A DNA stretch of 64,000 bases, taken from NCBI RefSeq assembly GCF_030269515.1, contig NZ_BSTM01000017.1, positions 1 to 64,000 of the forward strand, in the 5' to 3' direction. Both the position numbers and the translations under genes were made by a program. The DNA comes from Actinomadura sp. NBRC 104412. GTDB lineage: Bacteria; Actinomycetota; Actinomycetes; Streptosporangiales; Streptosporangiaceae. Numbering within the stretch: the first letter of the stretch is position 1; each line of letters begins with the position of its first letter. Shown here piece after piece: positions 15,673 through 23,938 of this stretch. The notes under the pieces are model-generated. The model made no database searches, was not told where the DNA came from, and saw only the letters and a program-made list of their open reading frames with translations.

Positions 15673-17195
15673 TGGCACCGAACCCGAGGCCGATGGTGGT
15701 CGAACAGGTCCCCGGCGGGGGAGTGCGCCACGTCGGCGAGCCGCAGCCGGGTGCCGGCGAAGGCATCGATGGGATCCGGGTGGAACGCTCGCCCTTGTCC
15801 TTCGAGATTGCCCGCGAGCACCCGCACGCACGCCCCGTCTACTACCGCGTGGACTACGGGCGCCTGGAGTGGGGCTTCGAGCTCGACGGTTTCCTTCCCG
15901 GGCCTGGTGGCCGTCCCGTGCCCTCCCATGGCGCGCTGCTGAGCCTGCTCCAGGGCAACGCGCCCGCACCCGACTCCAGCCCCGTCCCGGGCGTCCAGCG
16001 GCTGCCCGTCGGGACGGCCGTGCGGGTGACCGAGGAGGGGATCACGGTGACCAGGCGGCGTCCCGTCCTGCCGAAGCCGGAGCGGGGGACCGGGCTCGCC
16101 GAGGCGGTGGCCACGGTGCTCGCCGGAGGTGACCATGCCATCGCCTACAGCGGCGGGCTGGGGTCGGCGTTCCTGGCGGCCTGCGCCCTGTCGGCGGGGC
16201 GGCGCCCGCTCCTCCTGCACGCCGACCTCGGCCCGGAGGTGCTGCGGACGCCTGCCCCGGACATCCCCGGGCTCGCCGTCAAGCGGATCCCGGTCGACCC
16301 GTCCGAGCTGCTGGACGAGCACCCCGTCACCGGGGCCGAACCCGTACCGCCCATGCCCGACCGCGAGGTGCCCAGGCGGCTGGCGGACGCGCTCGCTCGG
16401 GCCGAGGGCGGCGAGGTGCCGCTGGCCGCCGGGACGCTGATGAAGGACCTGACGTCGGCGAAGCTGTCCGAGGTCGAGACGGGCGCGCGGGGCCGGCGGC
16501 TGCTCGGCTGCGAGCCGTTCCACATCTCCGGAACGCTGCGGACGCTCGGCGAGGCCCGCGAACTGCTCGGCCTGGGCAGGGTCCACGCCCCCGACACGCA
16601 GGACCCCGGCCGGGACGCCGCAGGCGCGTCCGAAACGGACGGCGACCGGCTGGCCCTGCCGAGGGGCGGAAGCGTGGTTCCCGGCCTGACCGCCGAAGGC
16701 GCCGAGGTCTTCGAGTCGGCCTTCCGGGCGTCCATGGCCGTCTGGCAGGAGCACCTGGACTTCCTCGACCCGGTTCTGGGCACCGCCGCCGCGGGGATCG
16801 AGGAACGCGGGGACGCGGGCATGCGGCTGCCCGCCCTGGACCCCCGCGCGCTGGCCGCCGTGATCGCGCTCGGCCCGTCCGGCCTGGGACGGATCAGGCG
16901 CGGCGTGCTGGAACGCCACCTTCCGCTGCACAGGGAACTGGACCGGCACCGGATCACGGGGGTGCGCAACGCCGCGCCGGGGTCCTGGCTCAGACGGGCC
17001 GCCGCGGCGCACCTGCACCGCGAGCGCGGCAAGGTCATCGACCGGTTGCGCCGCGAGTGCGCCCTGGCCGACCTGGGGCTCGTCTCGCCGCGCGCCATCA
17101 TCCGGACGCTCTCGGACGGGCGCGACCTCGCCGACAACGCGCTGCCGCTGCTGCGGCTCGTCTGGCTCGAACGCTGGCTGGGAGGTGGATCGTGA
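15672..17195 (+). CDS. Asparagine-synthetase-like (lasso C / McjC-like) protein with altered PP-loop
   Basis: 507 residues. The N-terminal ~130 residues resemble the strand part of the glutaminase-like domain (HARPVYYRVDYGRLEWGFEL, GVQRLPVGTAVRV) but have no N-terminal catalytic Cys, as in lasso cyclases. The synthetase domain begins with AIAYSGGLGSAFLAA; S160-G-G-L-G-S165 stands where the family has SGGxDS, so the conserved Asp is Gly164. LLLHADLGPEV follows. I cannot find the later acidic G.GGDE-type block. If active it would adenylate a carboxyl group of the precursor and form an amide. The changes leave open loss or change of chemistry. Confidence 0.75.
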   Translation: MAPNPRPMVVEQVPGGGVRHVGEPQPGAGEGIDGIRVERSPLSFEIAREHPHARPVYYRVDYGRLEWGFELDGFLPGPGGRPVPSHGALLSLLQGNAPAPDSSPVPGVQRLPVGTAVRVTEEGITVTRRRPVLPKPERGTGLAEAVATVLAGGDHAIAYSGGLGSAFLAACALSAGRRPLLLHADLGPEVLRTPAPDIPGLAVKRIPVDPSELLDEHPVTGAEPVPPMPDREVPRRLADALARAEGGEVPLAAGTLMKDLTSAKLSEVETGARGRRLLGCEPFHISGTLRTLGEARELLGLGRVHAPDTQDPGRDAAGASETDGDRLALPRGGSVVPGLTAEGAEVFESAFRASMAVWQEHLDFLDPVLGTAAAGIEERGDAGMRLPALDPRALAAVIALGPSGLGRIRRGVLERHLPLHRELDRHRITGVRNAAPGSWLRRAAAAHLHRERGKVIDRLRRECALADLGLVSPRAIIRTLSDGRDLADNALPLLRLVWLERWLGGGS

Positions 17196-17437
17196 GAACG
17201 GCGCCCGGGGTGACCTTCACCCGGCTCCCGCAGGGCGGCGCCGTCCTGGTGAACGGGACGACGCTGGCCATGACCGAGTGCGGCGAACCCGAGGCCGCGC
17301 TGATCGAGCACCTGCTGACCCGCGGCATGCCCGCGCCCGGCGCCGCGGCGGACGCGGTGCCGCCGGCCGCCGCGCTGCGGCACCTGGGAGAACAGCTCGT
17401 CGAGTCCGGCTGGCTGCTGGACGATCGGAGGCCGTGA
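17192..17437 (+). CDS. PqqD-like RiPP recognition protein
   Basis: 81 residues from GTG at 17192, overlapping the previous stop (GTGA). It has the PqqD winged-helix pattern: a beta-hairpin start (VTFTRLPQGGAVLVNGTTLAM), then helices with the ALIEHLLTRG and ALRHLGEQLVESGWLLDD segments. Stand-alone PqqD proteins (B1 in lasso clusters) bind the leader peptide and present the precursor to the modifying enzymes. Length is usual for the family. It supports the RiPP interpretation of the cluster. Confidence 0.8.
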   Translation: MRTAPGVTFTRLPQGGAVLVNGTTLAMTECGEPEAALIEHLLTRGMPAPGAAADAVPPAAALRHLGEQLVESGWLLDDRRP

Positions 17438-17440
17438 CCG

Positions 17441-18232
17441 ATGCTCGCCGACATCGTGCTCGCCCTGACGGCGGGCCCCCTGCTGGCCGCCGGGACGGCC
17501 AAGGCCGCCGCGCCCGCGGACCGGATCGACTGGCCGCTGCGGAGCGGGCCGCTGCGTCCCCCGTGGGGGCCGCGGCTGACCGGCGCCGCCGAGACCGCCG
17601 CCGCCACGGCGATCGTGCTCGTCCCCGGAAGGACGGCGGCGATCGTCGCCCTGCTGGGGTACCTCGCCCTGACCGCCGTGGCGCTGCGGCTGCGCGGCGC
17701 GCGCTGCGCCTGCTTCGGCGTGGCCCGGCTGGCGTCCGTGGGCCGTGCGCACATCGGGCTCAACGCGGGCGGCGCGCTGGTCGCCGCGTCCGCGCTGGCG
17801 GCCGGTCCGGGCTCCGAGCCGGTCGCGCGGACGGCGGCGGGCGCCGTGGCCGCCGTGGTCACGCTGGGCGCCGTCCTCCTCGCCGACCGGCGGTCACGCC
17901 GGGACGGGGACGCCGCCTGCGACCGGCCGATCACGGGCGTCCTGATGTACCTGGCCGAGGACTGCCCGTCGTGCCGGTCGCTCAAGCAACTGCTGGAGAC
18001 CGTGGAACCGGCCCGCCGTGAGGCCGTCGTCATGCTCCCGGCCGTGCGCGGCACCCCGCTGCCCGCGCCGGTGGCCGGGCTGGCGGTGCCGTGCGCCGTG
18101 GGCGTCGACGACTCCGGGACGCCGGTCTGCCCGCCGGTCGAGGGCATCGGCGCCGTGAAGGCGCTGGTCGACGGCATCACGGTCCGGAACGTGCGCGGAA
18201 CGGCCGGTGGGGAGGCGAGCCGTGTCGCCTGA
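17441..18232 (+). CDS. MauE-type membrane protein fused to a thioredoxin-like domain
   Basis: 263 residues. The first ~150 are hydrophobic with about four membrane segments and the MauE-style CACFG motif at 89-93. The C-terminal ~100 residues form a thioredoxin-like domain with a CPSC active site at 175-178 (YLAEDCPSCRSLKQLLE). MauE proteins are relatives of DsbB/VKOR that support disulfide formation; a fused thioredoxin-like partner makes a complete relay. In this operon it probably forms or isomerises disulfides in the six-Cys core. It starts 3 bp after the PqqD-like gene and overlaps the next. Confidence 0.8.
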   Translation: MLADIVLALTAGPLLAAGTAKAAAPADRIDWPLRSGPLRPPWGPRLTGAAETAAATAIVLVPGRTAAIVALLGYLALTAVALRLRGARCACFGVARLASVGRAHIGLNAGGALVAASALAAGPGSEPVARTAAGAVAAVVTLGAVLLADRRSRRDGDAACDRPITGVLMYLAEDCPSCRSLKQLLETVEPARREAVVMLPAVRGTPLPAPVAGLAVPCAVGVDDSGTPVCPPVEGIGAVKALVDGITVRNVRGTAGGEASRVA

Positions 18233-19736
18233 ACGGGAGCGCCGGGACGAGGCGCCGGACGGGTCGGCGTGGGCCGTCGTCCGCACGCCCGCGCTGCCCT
18301 CCGTGGCCGAGTGCAACCCCGCGGCGGTGCGCTGGCGCGACCTGCTGCTCGATCCCGATCTGGCGGGCCTGGTGCCGGGCCGGGCCCGCCCGTCCTCCAT
18401 CGTCTTCTACGGCGACGGCGACGGCGACGGCGCGGACGGGTGGCGGCTGCCGCTCGACGGCGTCCTGCCGTCCAGGCTGGCGTGGCATCCGCGCCGCCCG
18501 CTGGTCGCGGGACTGGTCGCACGGGATCGCCGCGCGTACCCGTGGATCGCCGACCACCGGGACCGGACGGTCACCGTCCTCACGCACCTGCGCGCCGCCG
18601 TCTCGTTCACCGGCTACGGGCTGCCGCCGCTCGCCTGGTGCGGCGACCGCCTCGCGCTGCTCGTTCCCGCCGCCGCGCCGGGCGGGGAACCCGAGCCGCC
18701 GACCGGGCGTCCCGTGGTGTTCGAGGCGTCGGGGCCGCGTGCCGTCTCGTTCGAGCCGCCGCCGGGGGAACTGGAGCGGCTGGCCGCCGCCCGGCTCGCC
18801 GTCGTCGACCGGAACGGCGGCGAGGCCGCGCCCGCCGCGCCGCTGACCCCGCCCATGCTCGTACGGGGCCTTCTCCCGGCGTCCGCCGATGGCGCCGTGA
18901 TCGTGGGCCTCGGCCGCTGGGAGGACGGCGGCGATGGGGAACCGCGCTGGACGGACGTCCTGATCGACCTCGACGATCCGGGACGACCGCGGCCCGTACC
19001 GGACGCCGCGATCCCGGCTCCGCGGCCTTGGCCACGGCCGGACGGCTCCCCGGACGCGGCCACGCCGATCCCCACGGGGTTCGGGACGGCCCGCCTCACG
19101 CTCCCGCCCGCCGGGCCGGGGCCCCTCCTGATGTGGATCCGGGCGTTCCCGCCCGGCTCGGACGTCCCCTGCCCGGCACCGGTCGACCTGGCCACCGCCC
19201 CCTCCGGGCACCCGGTCGCGACGCTCGACCTGCCGCTGCGCTGGCCCGCCGACGCCACGCTCGGCATGCTGCGGTCGCAGATCCTCGGCACCGTGGAGGC
19301 CGCGGTCAAGCGCTGGAACGGCCCCGTCGCGGTCGGCGGCCACAGCTTCGCCGCGACCCTCGCCCTGTACGCGCTCGCGCACCTCCCGGACCTGACCTCG
19401 GCCATCGTGCACAGCGGCTGTTACAACCGCACGCTGACGCCGACCGGGTTCCACTACGAGCGGCGCCCGTACTGGGCCGTCCCGGAGATCTACCACGCGT
19501 TCAGCGCGGTGTGCTTCGCCGATCTGCTCGACCGTCCCGTGCTGCTCGTCCACGGCGCCGAGGACGCCAACCCGGCCACGCCCGCCGAGCGATCGGTGGA
19601 GCTCTACCGGGCGATCGTCGCTGCGGGCGGGCAGGCCCGGCTCGTCCTGCTGCCGCACGAGGGACACCACTACCGGTACCGCGAGACGCACGAGGCCGTC
19701 GCCGCCGAACACCGCGCCTGGCTGGGGCGGTGGTGA
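18222..19736 (+). CDS. S9-family (prolyl oligopeptidase-like) serine hydrolase
   Basis: 504 residues from GTG at 18222, which has GGGGAGG upstream and overlaps the previous gene by 11 bp. The N-terminal ~300 residues look like a divergent beta-propeller; the rest is an alpha/beta hydrolase. The triad is visible: Ser375 in GGHSFAATLAL, Asp448 in VHGAEDANPATP and His482 in LPHEGHHYRYR. No signal peptide, so cytoplasmic. POP-type enzymes act on short peptides and include lasso isopeptidases. As the B2-like protein and the exporter lack protease residues, this is the best candidate for leader removal; self-resistance or product hydrolysis is the alternative. Both are inference. Confidence 0.8.
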   Translation: MSPERERRDEAPDGSAWAVVRTPALPSVAECNPAAVRWRDLLLDPDLAGLVPGRARPSSIVFYGDGDGDGADGWRLPLDGVLPSRLAWHPRRPLVAGLVARDRRAYPWIADHRDRTVTVLTHLRAAVSFTGYGLPPLAWCGDRLALLVPAAAPGGEPEPPTGRPVVFEASGPRAVSFEPPPGELERLAAARLAVVDRNGGEAAPAAPLTPPMLVRGLLPASADGAVIVGLGRWEDGGDGEPRWTDVLIDLDDPGRPRPVPDAAIPAPRPWPRPDGSPDAATPIPTGFGTARLTLPPAGPGPLLMWIRAFPPGSDVPCPAPVDLATAPSGHPVATLDLPLRWPADATLGMLRSQILGTVEAAVKRWNGPVAVGGHSFAATLALYALAHLPDLTSAIVHSGCYNRTLTPTGFHYERRPYWAVPEIYHAFSAVCFADLLDRPVLLVHGAEDANPATPAERSVELYRAIVAAGGQARLVLLPHEGHHYRYRETHEAVAAEHRAWLGRW

Positions 19737-21658
19737 CCGTGCCGAAGAACCAGGCGAAGGTTCGGCCGGGCGACCTGATGCGTTCCGCGACGTTCGCGGT
19801 ACGGCTGGCGTGGCGATCGGACCGCGGCTCCCTGCTGACGCTCGTCGTGGTGCAGGGCGTCAACGCGCTCGGACTGGGCGCCGGGCTCCTGCTGCTGAAG
19901 TCGGTACTGGGCGATGGCGGCCTGCCGGGCGGCGCCGAGATGCAGTCGTCGGGCGGCGCCTCCATGCTCGTCGGCCTGGCGGTGCTGCTCGGCCTGCGCA
20001 GCGTCGGCGGCGTCCTGAACGCCGTCACCTCCGCCCGGCAGCGGATTCTTGCCGCGCGGCTGGACCGGCACGTCATCTCGCTCGTCCTGCGCGCCGCGGT
20101 CGGCGCCGACCTGCCGCGCTTCGAGGACCCCCAGTTCCACGACGGCCTGCAACGCGCCGTCTTCGCCTCCCGAGGCCAGCCGGTCGTGGTCGTCACCACC
20201 CTGGTCGTGGCGCTCCAGGCCGTGCTGACCGCCGCGGCCGTGAGCGTGGCGTTCGTCGCGATGGCCTGGTGGCTGCTGCCGTTCGCCGCGCTGAGCGCCG
20301 TGCCCACGCTGCGGGCCGCGCGGGCCGAGCGCAACGCCAGCTACGGGCTCAGCCATGACCTCGCCGAGAACCGCCGCCTCCGCCAGTACTTCGAGCAGCT
20401 GATGACCGGGCGCGAGGAGGCCAAGGAGGTCCGCGCGCTGGACCTCGGGCCGATGCTGACCGCTCGCTGGGACGCGCAGTACGAACAGGAGATCGACGGG
20501 ACCGTCCGGACCCAGCGCCGCCATCTGTGGCGCAAGATCGGCGCACGGCTGGTCGCGGACCTGCTGGTCATGGCCGTGATCGGCGGGGTCTGGGCCGGCC
20601 TCGGCAGCGGGCTGGTCGACCTGGCCACGGCGGCGGCCGCGCTCACCGGGCTCTGGCTGCTGTCCACCCGCATCCAGATGATCAGCGGGCTGGTCGGCAA
20701 CATCGGCGACTCCGTCCTCTACCTCAAGGACCTGCGGCTCTTCGCCGGATCCGATGCCGCCCCGCTCCCCGTGGCGGCGGAGACGCCCGCGCCGCGCTTC
20801 GCCTCCCTGCACGCCGAGCAGATCGGCTTCACCTACCCGGGCTCGGCACGTCCCACCCTGCGCGGCGTCACCGTGACGCTGCGCGCCGGGGAGATCGTGG
20901 CCCTGGTCGGGACGAACGGGTCGGGCAAGACCACGCTGGCCAAGATCCTGGCCGGGCTGTACGCGCCCGACGAGGGGATGCTGCTGTTCAACAACAGGCC
21001 GGTGACCGACCCGGCGGCGCTGCGCGACGCCGCGACCGTGGTGTTCCAGGACTTCGTCCGGTACAAGCTGCCCGCGCTCGACAACATCGCCTTCGGCCGC
21101 GCCGGCGAGCCCGCCGACGTCGCCCGCGTCGTCACCTCGGCGCGGCGGGCCGGGGCGCACGACTTCGTGTGGAGCCTTCCGCAGGAGTACGCGACCACGC
21201 TCGGCAAGGAGTTCGCGGGCGGCGAGGACCTGTCCGGGGGCCAGTGGCAGCGGCTGGCGCTGGCCCGCGCCTTCTACCGCAACACCCCGTTCATCATCCT
21301 GGACGAGCCGACCGCCGCCCTCGATCCCGAGGCCGAGGAGGAGCTGTTCCGGCACATCCGCCTGCTGTTCAGCGACCGCACGGTGCTGCTGATCTCGCAC
21401 CGCTTCTCCACGGTCCGCGGCGCCGACCGCATCTACGTCCTGGACGAGGGCAGAGTCATCGAGCAGGGCACGCACGACGAGCTGATGGCACGACGCCAGA
21501 AGTACGCCGCCCTCTTCCTGACCCAGGCCGCGGGCTACCTGAACCCCACATCCGGCCCCAGGCCGGGCCCAGGTCACCTACCCGGCCCAACCTGGAACCA
21601 CACGTCAGGGGTCAGCGCCACACGCCCGTCCTGTACGCGTCGGGCGGACGCTCCCTGA
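19733..21658 (+). CDS. ABC exporter, fused permease-ATPase, of the RiPP cluster
   Basis: 641 residues, GTG start overlapping the previous stop (GTGA). The N-terminal ~330 residues hold the membrane domain with about six segments. The ATPase domain has Walker A GTNGSGKTT (Lys399), Q-loop VVFQDFVRYKLP, signature DLSGGQWQRLALARAF, Walker B FIILDEPTAALD and the H-loop ISHRFSTV. There is no N-terminal C39 peptidase domain, so leader cleavage must be done by another protein. A ~40-residue Pro/Gly/Arg-rich tail follows the ATPase. It should export the mature peptide and ends the operon. Confidence 0.9.
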   Translation: MTVPKNQAKVRPGDLMRSATFAVRLAWRSDRGSLLTLVVVQGVNALGLGAGLLLLKSVLGDGGLPGGAEMQSSGGASMLVGLAVLLGLRSVGGVLNAVTSARQRILAARLDRHVISLVLRAAVGADLPRFEDPQFHDGLQRAVFASRGQPVVVVTTLVVALQAVLTAAAVSVAFVAMAWWLLPFAALSAVPTLRAARAERNASYGLSHDLAENRRLRQYFEQLMTGREEAKEVRALDLGPMLTARWDAQYEQEIDGTVRTQRRHLWRKIGARLVADLLVMAVIGGVWAGLGSGLVDLATAAAALTGLWLLSTRIQMISGLVGNIGDSVLYLKDLRLFAGSDAAPLPVAAETPAPRFASLHAEQIGFTYPGSARPTLRGVTVTLRAGEIVALVGTNGSGKTTLAKILAGLYAPDEGMLLFNNRPVTDPAALRDAATVVFQDFVRYKLPALDNIAFGRAGEPADVARVVTSARRAGAHDFVWSLPQEYATTLGKEFAGGEDLSGGQWQRLALARAFYRNTPFIILDEPTAALDPEAEEELFRHIRLLFSDRTVLLISHRFSTVRGADRIYVLDEGRVIEQGTHDELMARRQKYAALFLTQAAGYLNPTSGPRPGPGHLPGPTWNHTSGVSATRPSCTRRADAP

Positions 21659-22229
21659 AGGTGAGGGACCGCAGGCTGCCGTTGCCGACACACGGTGCAT
21701 CAAGGTATTTCGCCGTCGCTGTCACGGACGGCATACCACAGCGGCCCCGAGGGGTTGCGGCGACACCCGCGCCGACACCTCACGGTCCGCCGGGTCGTCC
21801 AGCTCTTACCCGCTTCGGCGGTGCTTCCGGATGAATGCCGGCGCAACCGGGCGCCCCGACCGTCACCACCATCCCCGCTGCGGCCCTGGCCCCAAAACCC
21901 TCCGCTAAACCTGACCCGGCGGTCAGGACCCGCGAGGACGGCATCAGTCAAAAAGCTCGTCGATCTGGTCGATGGTGATGGCGCGTGTCATCCAGTGCTC
22001 GAGTTGTTCGAGGTCGGTGCAGTTGTTGATGCGCTGTTGGGCTGTTTCGGGGATGGGGATGTTGCGGGTCTTGAGAATTAGCTGGAGCGCCTTGGCGGCT
22101 TCCCCAACCTCGCCCTGGGTGCGGCCGATTGCTTGGTGTTCGATGGCGAAGTCGGATTGCCACTGGTATTCGTCGATCTTCACGATCTCCTCCAGGAGCT
22201 TCTGAGCCGCCGACGAGAGCTGCGACTTA

Positions 22230-22246
22230 GAGCGTGTCTCACGTGG
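22230..22246 (+). repeat. Left terminal inverted repeat of the IS5 element
   Basis: GAGCGTGTCTCACGTGG, perfectly matched by the right end. TTA precedes it as target duplication. Confidence 0.92.
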
Positions 22247-22278
22247 ATTGCGTGCGATCTGCGGGATGATGCGGGGTT

Positions 22279-23097
22279 GTGTCGTCGGATCTTGCGTTGC
22301 GGCTGGTGCCGGATGAGTTGTGGGAGATCGCTGAGCCGTTGATCCCGAAGTTCACGCCGCGGCGCCAGGGCGGTGGCACGGCGGCGGTGGAGGATCGGGC
22401 GGTGTTCACCGCGATCGTGTACGTGCTGACCAGCGGTTGCGCGTGGCGGCATCTGCCGGGTGAGTTCGGGGTGAGCGTGCCCACTGCGCATCGCCGGTTC
22501 ACCGCCTGGACCAAGGCCGGGCTGTGGCCCCGGCTGTACCGTGCGGTGCTGGACGAACTGGGGGGCGCGCGGGCAGATCGACTGGGCGTCGGCGATCGTG
22601 GACGCCGCCGCGGTCCGGGCGAAAAGGGGGGCACGCTGACCGGTCCCGATCCGGTCGATCGCGGCAAGAAAGGCAGCGAACTCCACGTGTTGTCCGACGC
22701 GGCCGGGCTGCCACTGGTGGTCGCGGTCTCGGCTGCCAACGTCCACGACGGCCAGGCGTTCAAGCCATTGCTGATGGCGCTGCCGGCGATCCGGTCCCGG
22801 CGCGGGCCACGCCGCCGCAGGCCGGTCAAGGTCCGCGCGGATAAGGCGTATCACTCGGCCGAGCATCTGGCCTGGTTGCGCGGACGGAGGATCGTGCCGC
22901 GCATCGCCCGTCCCGGCATCGAGTCCGGCGAGCGCCTGGGCCGCCACCGCTGGGTGATCGAACGGACTCTGGCCTGGCTGTTCGGCTACCGGCGGCTGAC
23001 CATCCGCTACGAGCGGCACGGCCACCTATTCACCGCTTTCCTGACGCTGGCGGCCACCATCACCTGCTACAAGAAACTCGCCAAACTGACCACGTGA
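22279..23097 (+). pseudogene. IS5-family transposase with a displaced reading frame in the middle
   Basis: 272 residues from GTG at 22279. The N-terminal DUF4096-like part is normal (LVPDELWEIAEPLIPKF, SGCAWRHLPGEFGVSVPTAH) and the C-terminal part has VRADKAYHS with the second Asp and WVIERTLAWLFGYRRL with the Glu. Between the 6-G run (22560-22565) and A4G6 (22622-22631) the frame reads unlike the family; the +1 frame there gives QIDWASAIVDAAAVRA with the first catalytic Asp (GAC 22601-22603) and then stops at 22637. Such elements use a -1 slip at an A-G tract. One extra G upstream would explain the copy. It is either inactive or carries a homopolymer sequencing error. Confidence 0.75.
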
Positions 23098-23106
23098 GAC
23101 ACGCTC
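23090..23106 (-). repeat. Right terminal inverted repeat of the IS5 element
   Basis: Exact reverse complement of the left repeat; TTA at 23107-23109 follows as target duplication. The transposase stop codon (23095-23097) lies inside this repeat. Confidence 0.92.
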
Positions 23107-23938
23107 TTAGCGTAATCATGGTACAGCTTGCCGTTCTCGCGATCGAGGACCTCCAGGGCCTCGCAGAAGGCGCGGAGGACCTCTTCGCCTCGGGGGCTGT
23201 CGGCGTGGGCGGGTGTGGTGAGTACTGCGAGTTCGGGGTAGCGGCGAGCCTCCTCCGGGTCGGTGACGGGGGGTAGGTCGGCTGGGCATACGGCCACCGG
23301 GCACACCACGGAGCCGGGTGGACCCAGCCGGATCGGGGTCCTGAACCTCTCGGCCGCGGCCTGGTTGACGCACAGCACCAGGAGCGCCACGTCGCACTTG
23401 AGGCGGTGACGGAACGTGGCCACGTAGGCGGGCCAGCTGAACTGTTTGTCGGGGTCGTGCTGCTGTTGCTGTTCGGCGATGATCCCGAGGACCGCTTTCC
23501 CGTTCAGCTTCGCCACGACGGCTCCGTCGCAGTTCAGTTCGGCCGGGTGGAGGGTGGTGAGGTTCTCCGAGCCGGTGATCACCTGGTCGTGGGCGGGGAT
23601 GTCGACGTTGTCGACGGCCCGCAATATGTCGACAGCGAGGTGGGGGCGCTGTCTGATCATGTGCAGCGGCACCTCGTGTTCGTAACTGGGCATGGCATTG
23701 AAGGTAATGGCTATTCATCGGTCGCGCCGGGCTTTTACAGAAATGACTGGTATCAAGGGTTGCTTCTGTGGTCTTTTCTGAAATGTTTGAAATTATCGTT
23801 TTGGGTGTTCGGTAGGGGAAAGTCGGGTGGCTGTCCACACTGGGACGGGGCGGGGTGTTCGGCGGATCCTGTCGTGGGGCGGGGCTACGCTCTGGGGCAC
23901 TTGTGGTCTTCGTGTGCTCTGGGGGTGGGATTGGCGAG

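Larger units (their letters stand above)
22230..23106 (+). mobile_element. IS5-family insertion sequence, 877 bp
   Basis: The ends are 17-bp perfect inverted repeats, GAGCGTGTCTCACGTGG at 22230-22246 and its complement at 23090-23106. They are flanked by a 3-bp direct duplication, TTA at 22227-22229 and 23107-23109. A TNA duplication and this length fit the IS1031/IS427 side of the IS5 family. It carries one transposase gene and sits inside the Rpn-like gene in opposite orientation to it. Confidence 0.92.
21944..23693 (-). pseudogene. Rpn/PD-(D/E)XK nuclease-like gene interrupted by an IS5 element
   Basis: The N-terminal part (23693 to 23107) has DGAVVAKLNGKAVLGIIAEQ, the D...ExQ pattern of PD-(D/E)XK nucleases of the Rpn type. 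The C-terminal part (22226 to 21944) carries SDFAIEHQAIGRTQGEVGEA and CTDLEQLEHWMTRAITIDQIDELF, typical of the tail of these actinobacterial proteins. Removing the element and one TTA copy joins YHDYAK to SQLSSAAQKLLEEI in frame, giving 290 codons including the stop. No other lesion is seen, so disruption is recent or reversible. The family is linked to recombination-dependent DNA cleavage; its role here is unknown. Confidence 0.85.

Noticed and set aside
18269..19732. Continuous plus-strand frame joined to the ABC exporter
   Set aside because: The upstream part is an out-of-frame reading of the S9 gene; the exporter begins at GTG 19733 next to the S9 stop.
21700..21951. 83-residue minus-strand frame after the ABC exporter
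   Set aside because: Arg/Gly-rich product with no recognisable family. It overlaps the end of the Rpn C-terminal part by 8 bases. Too weak to call.
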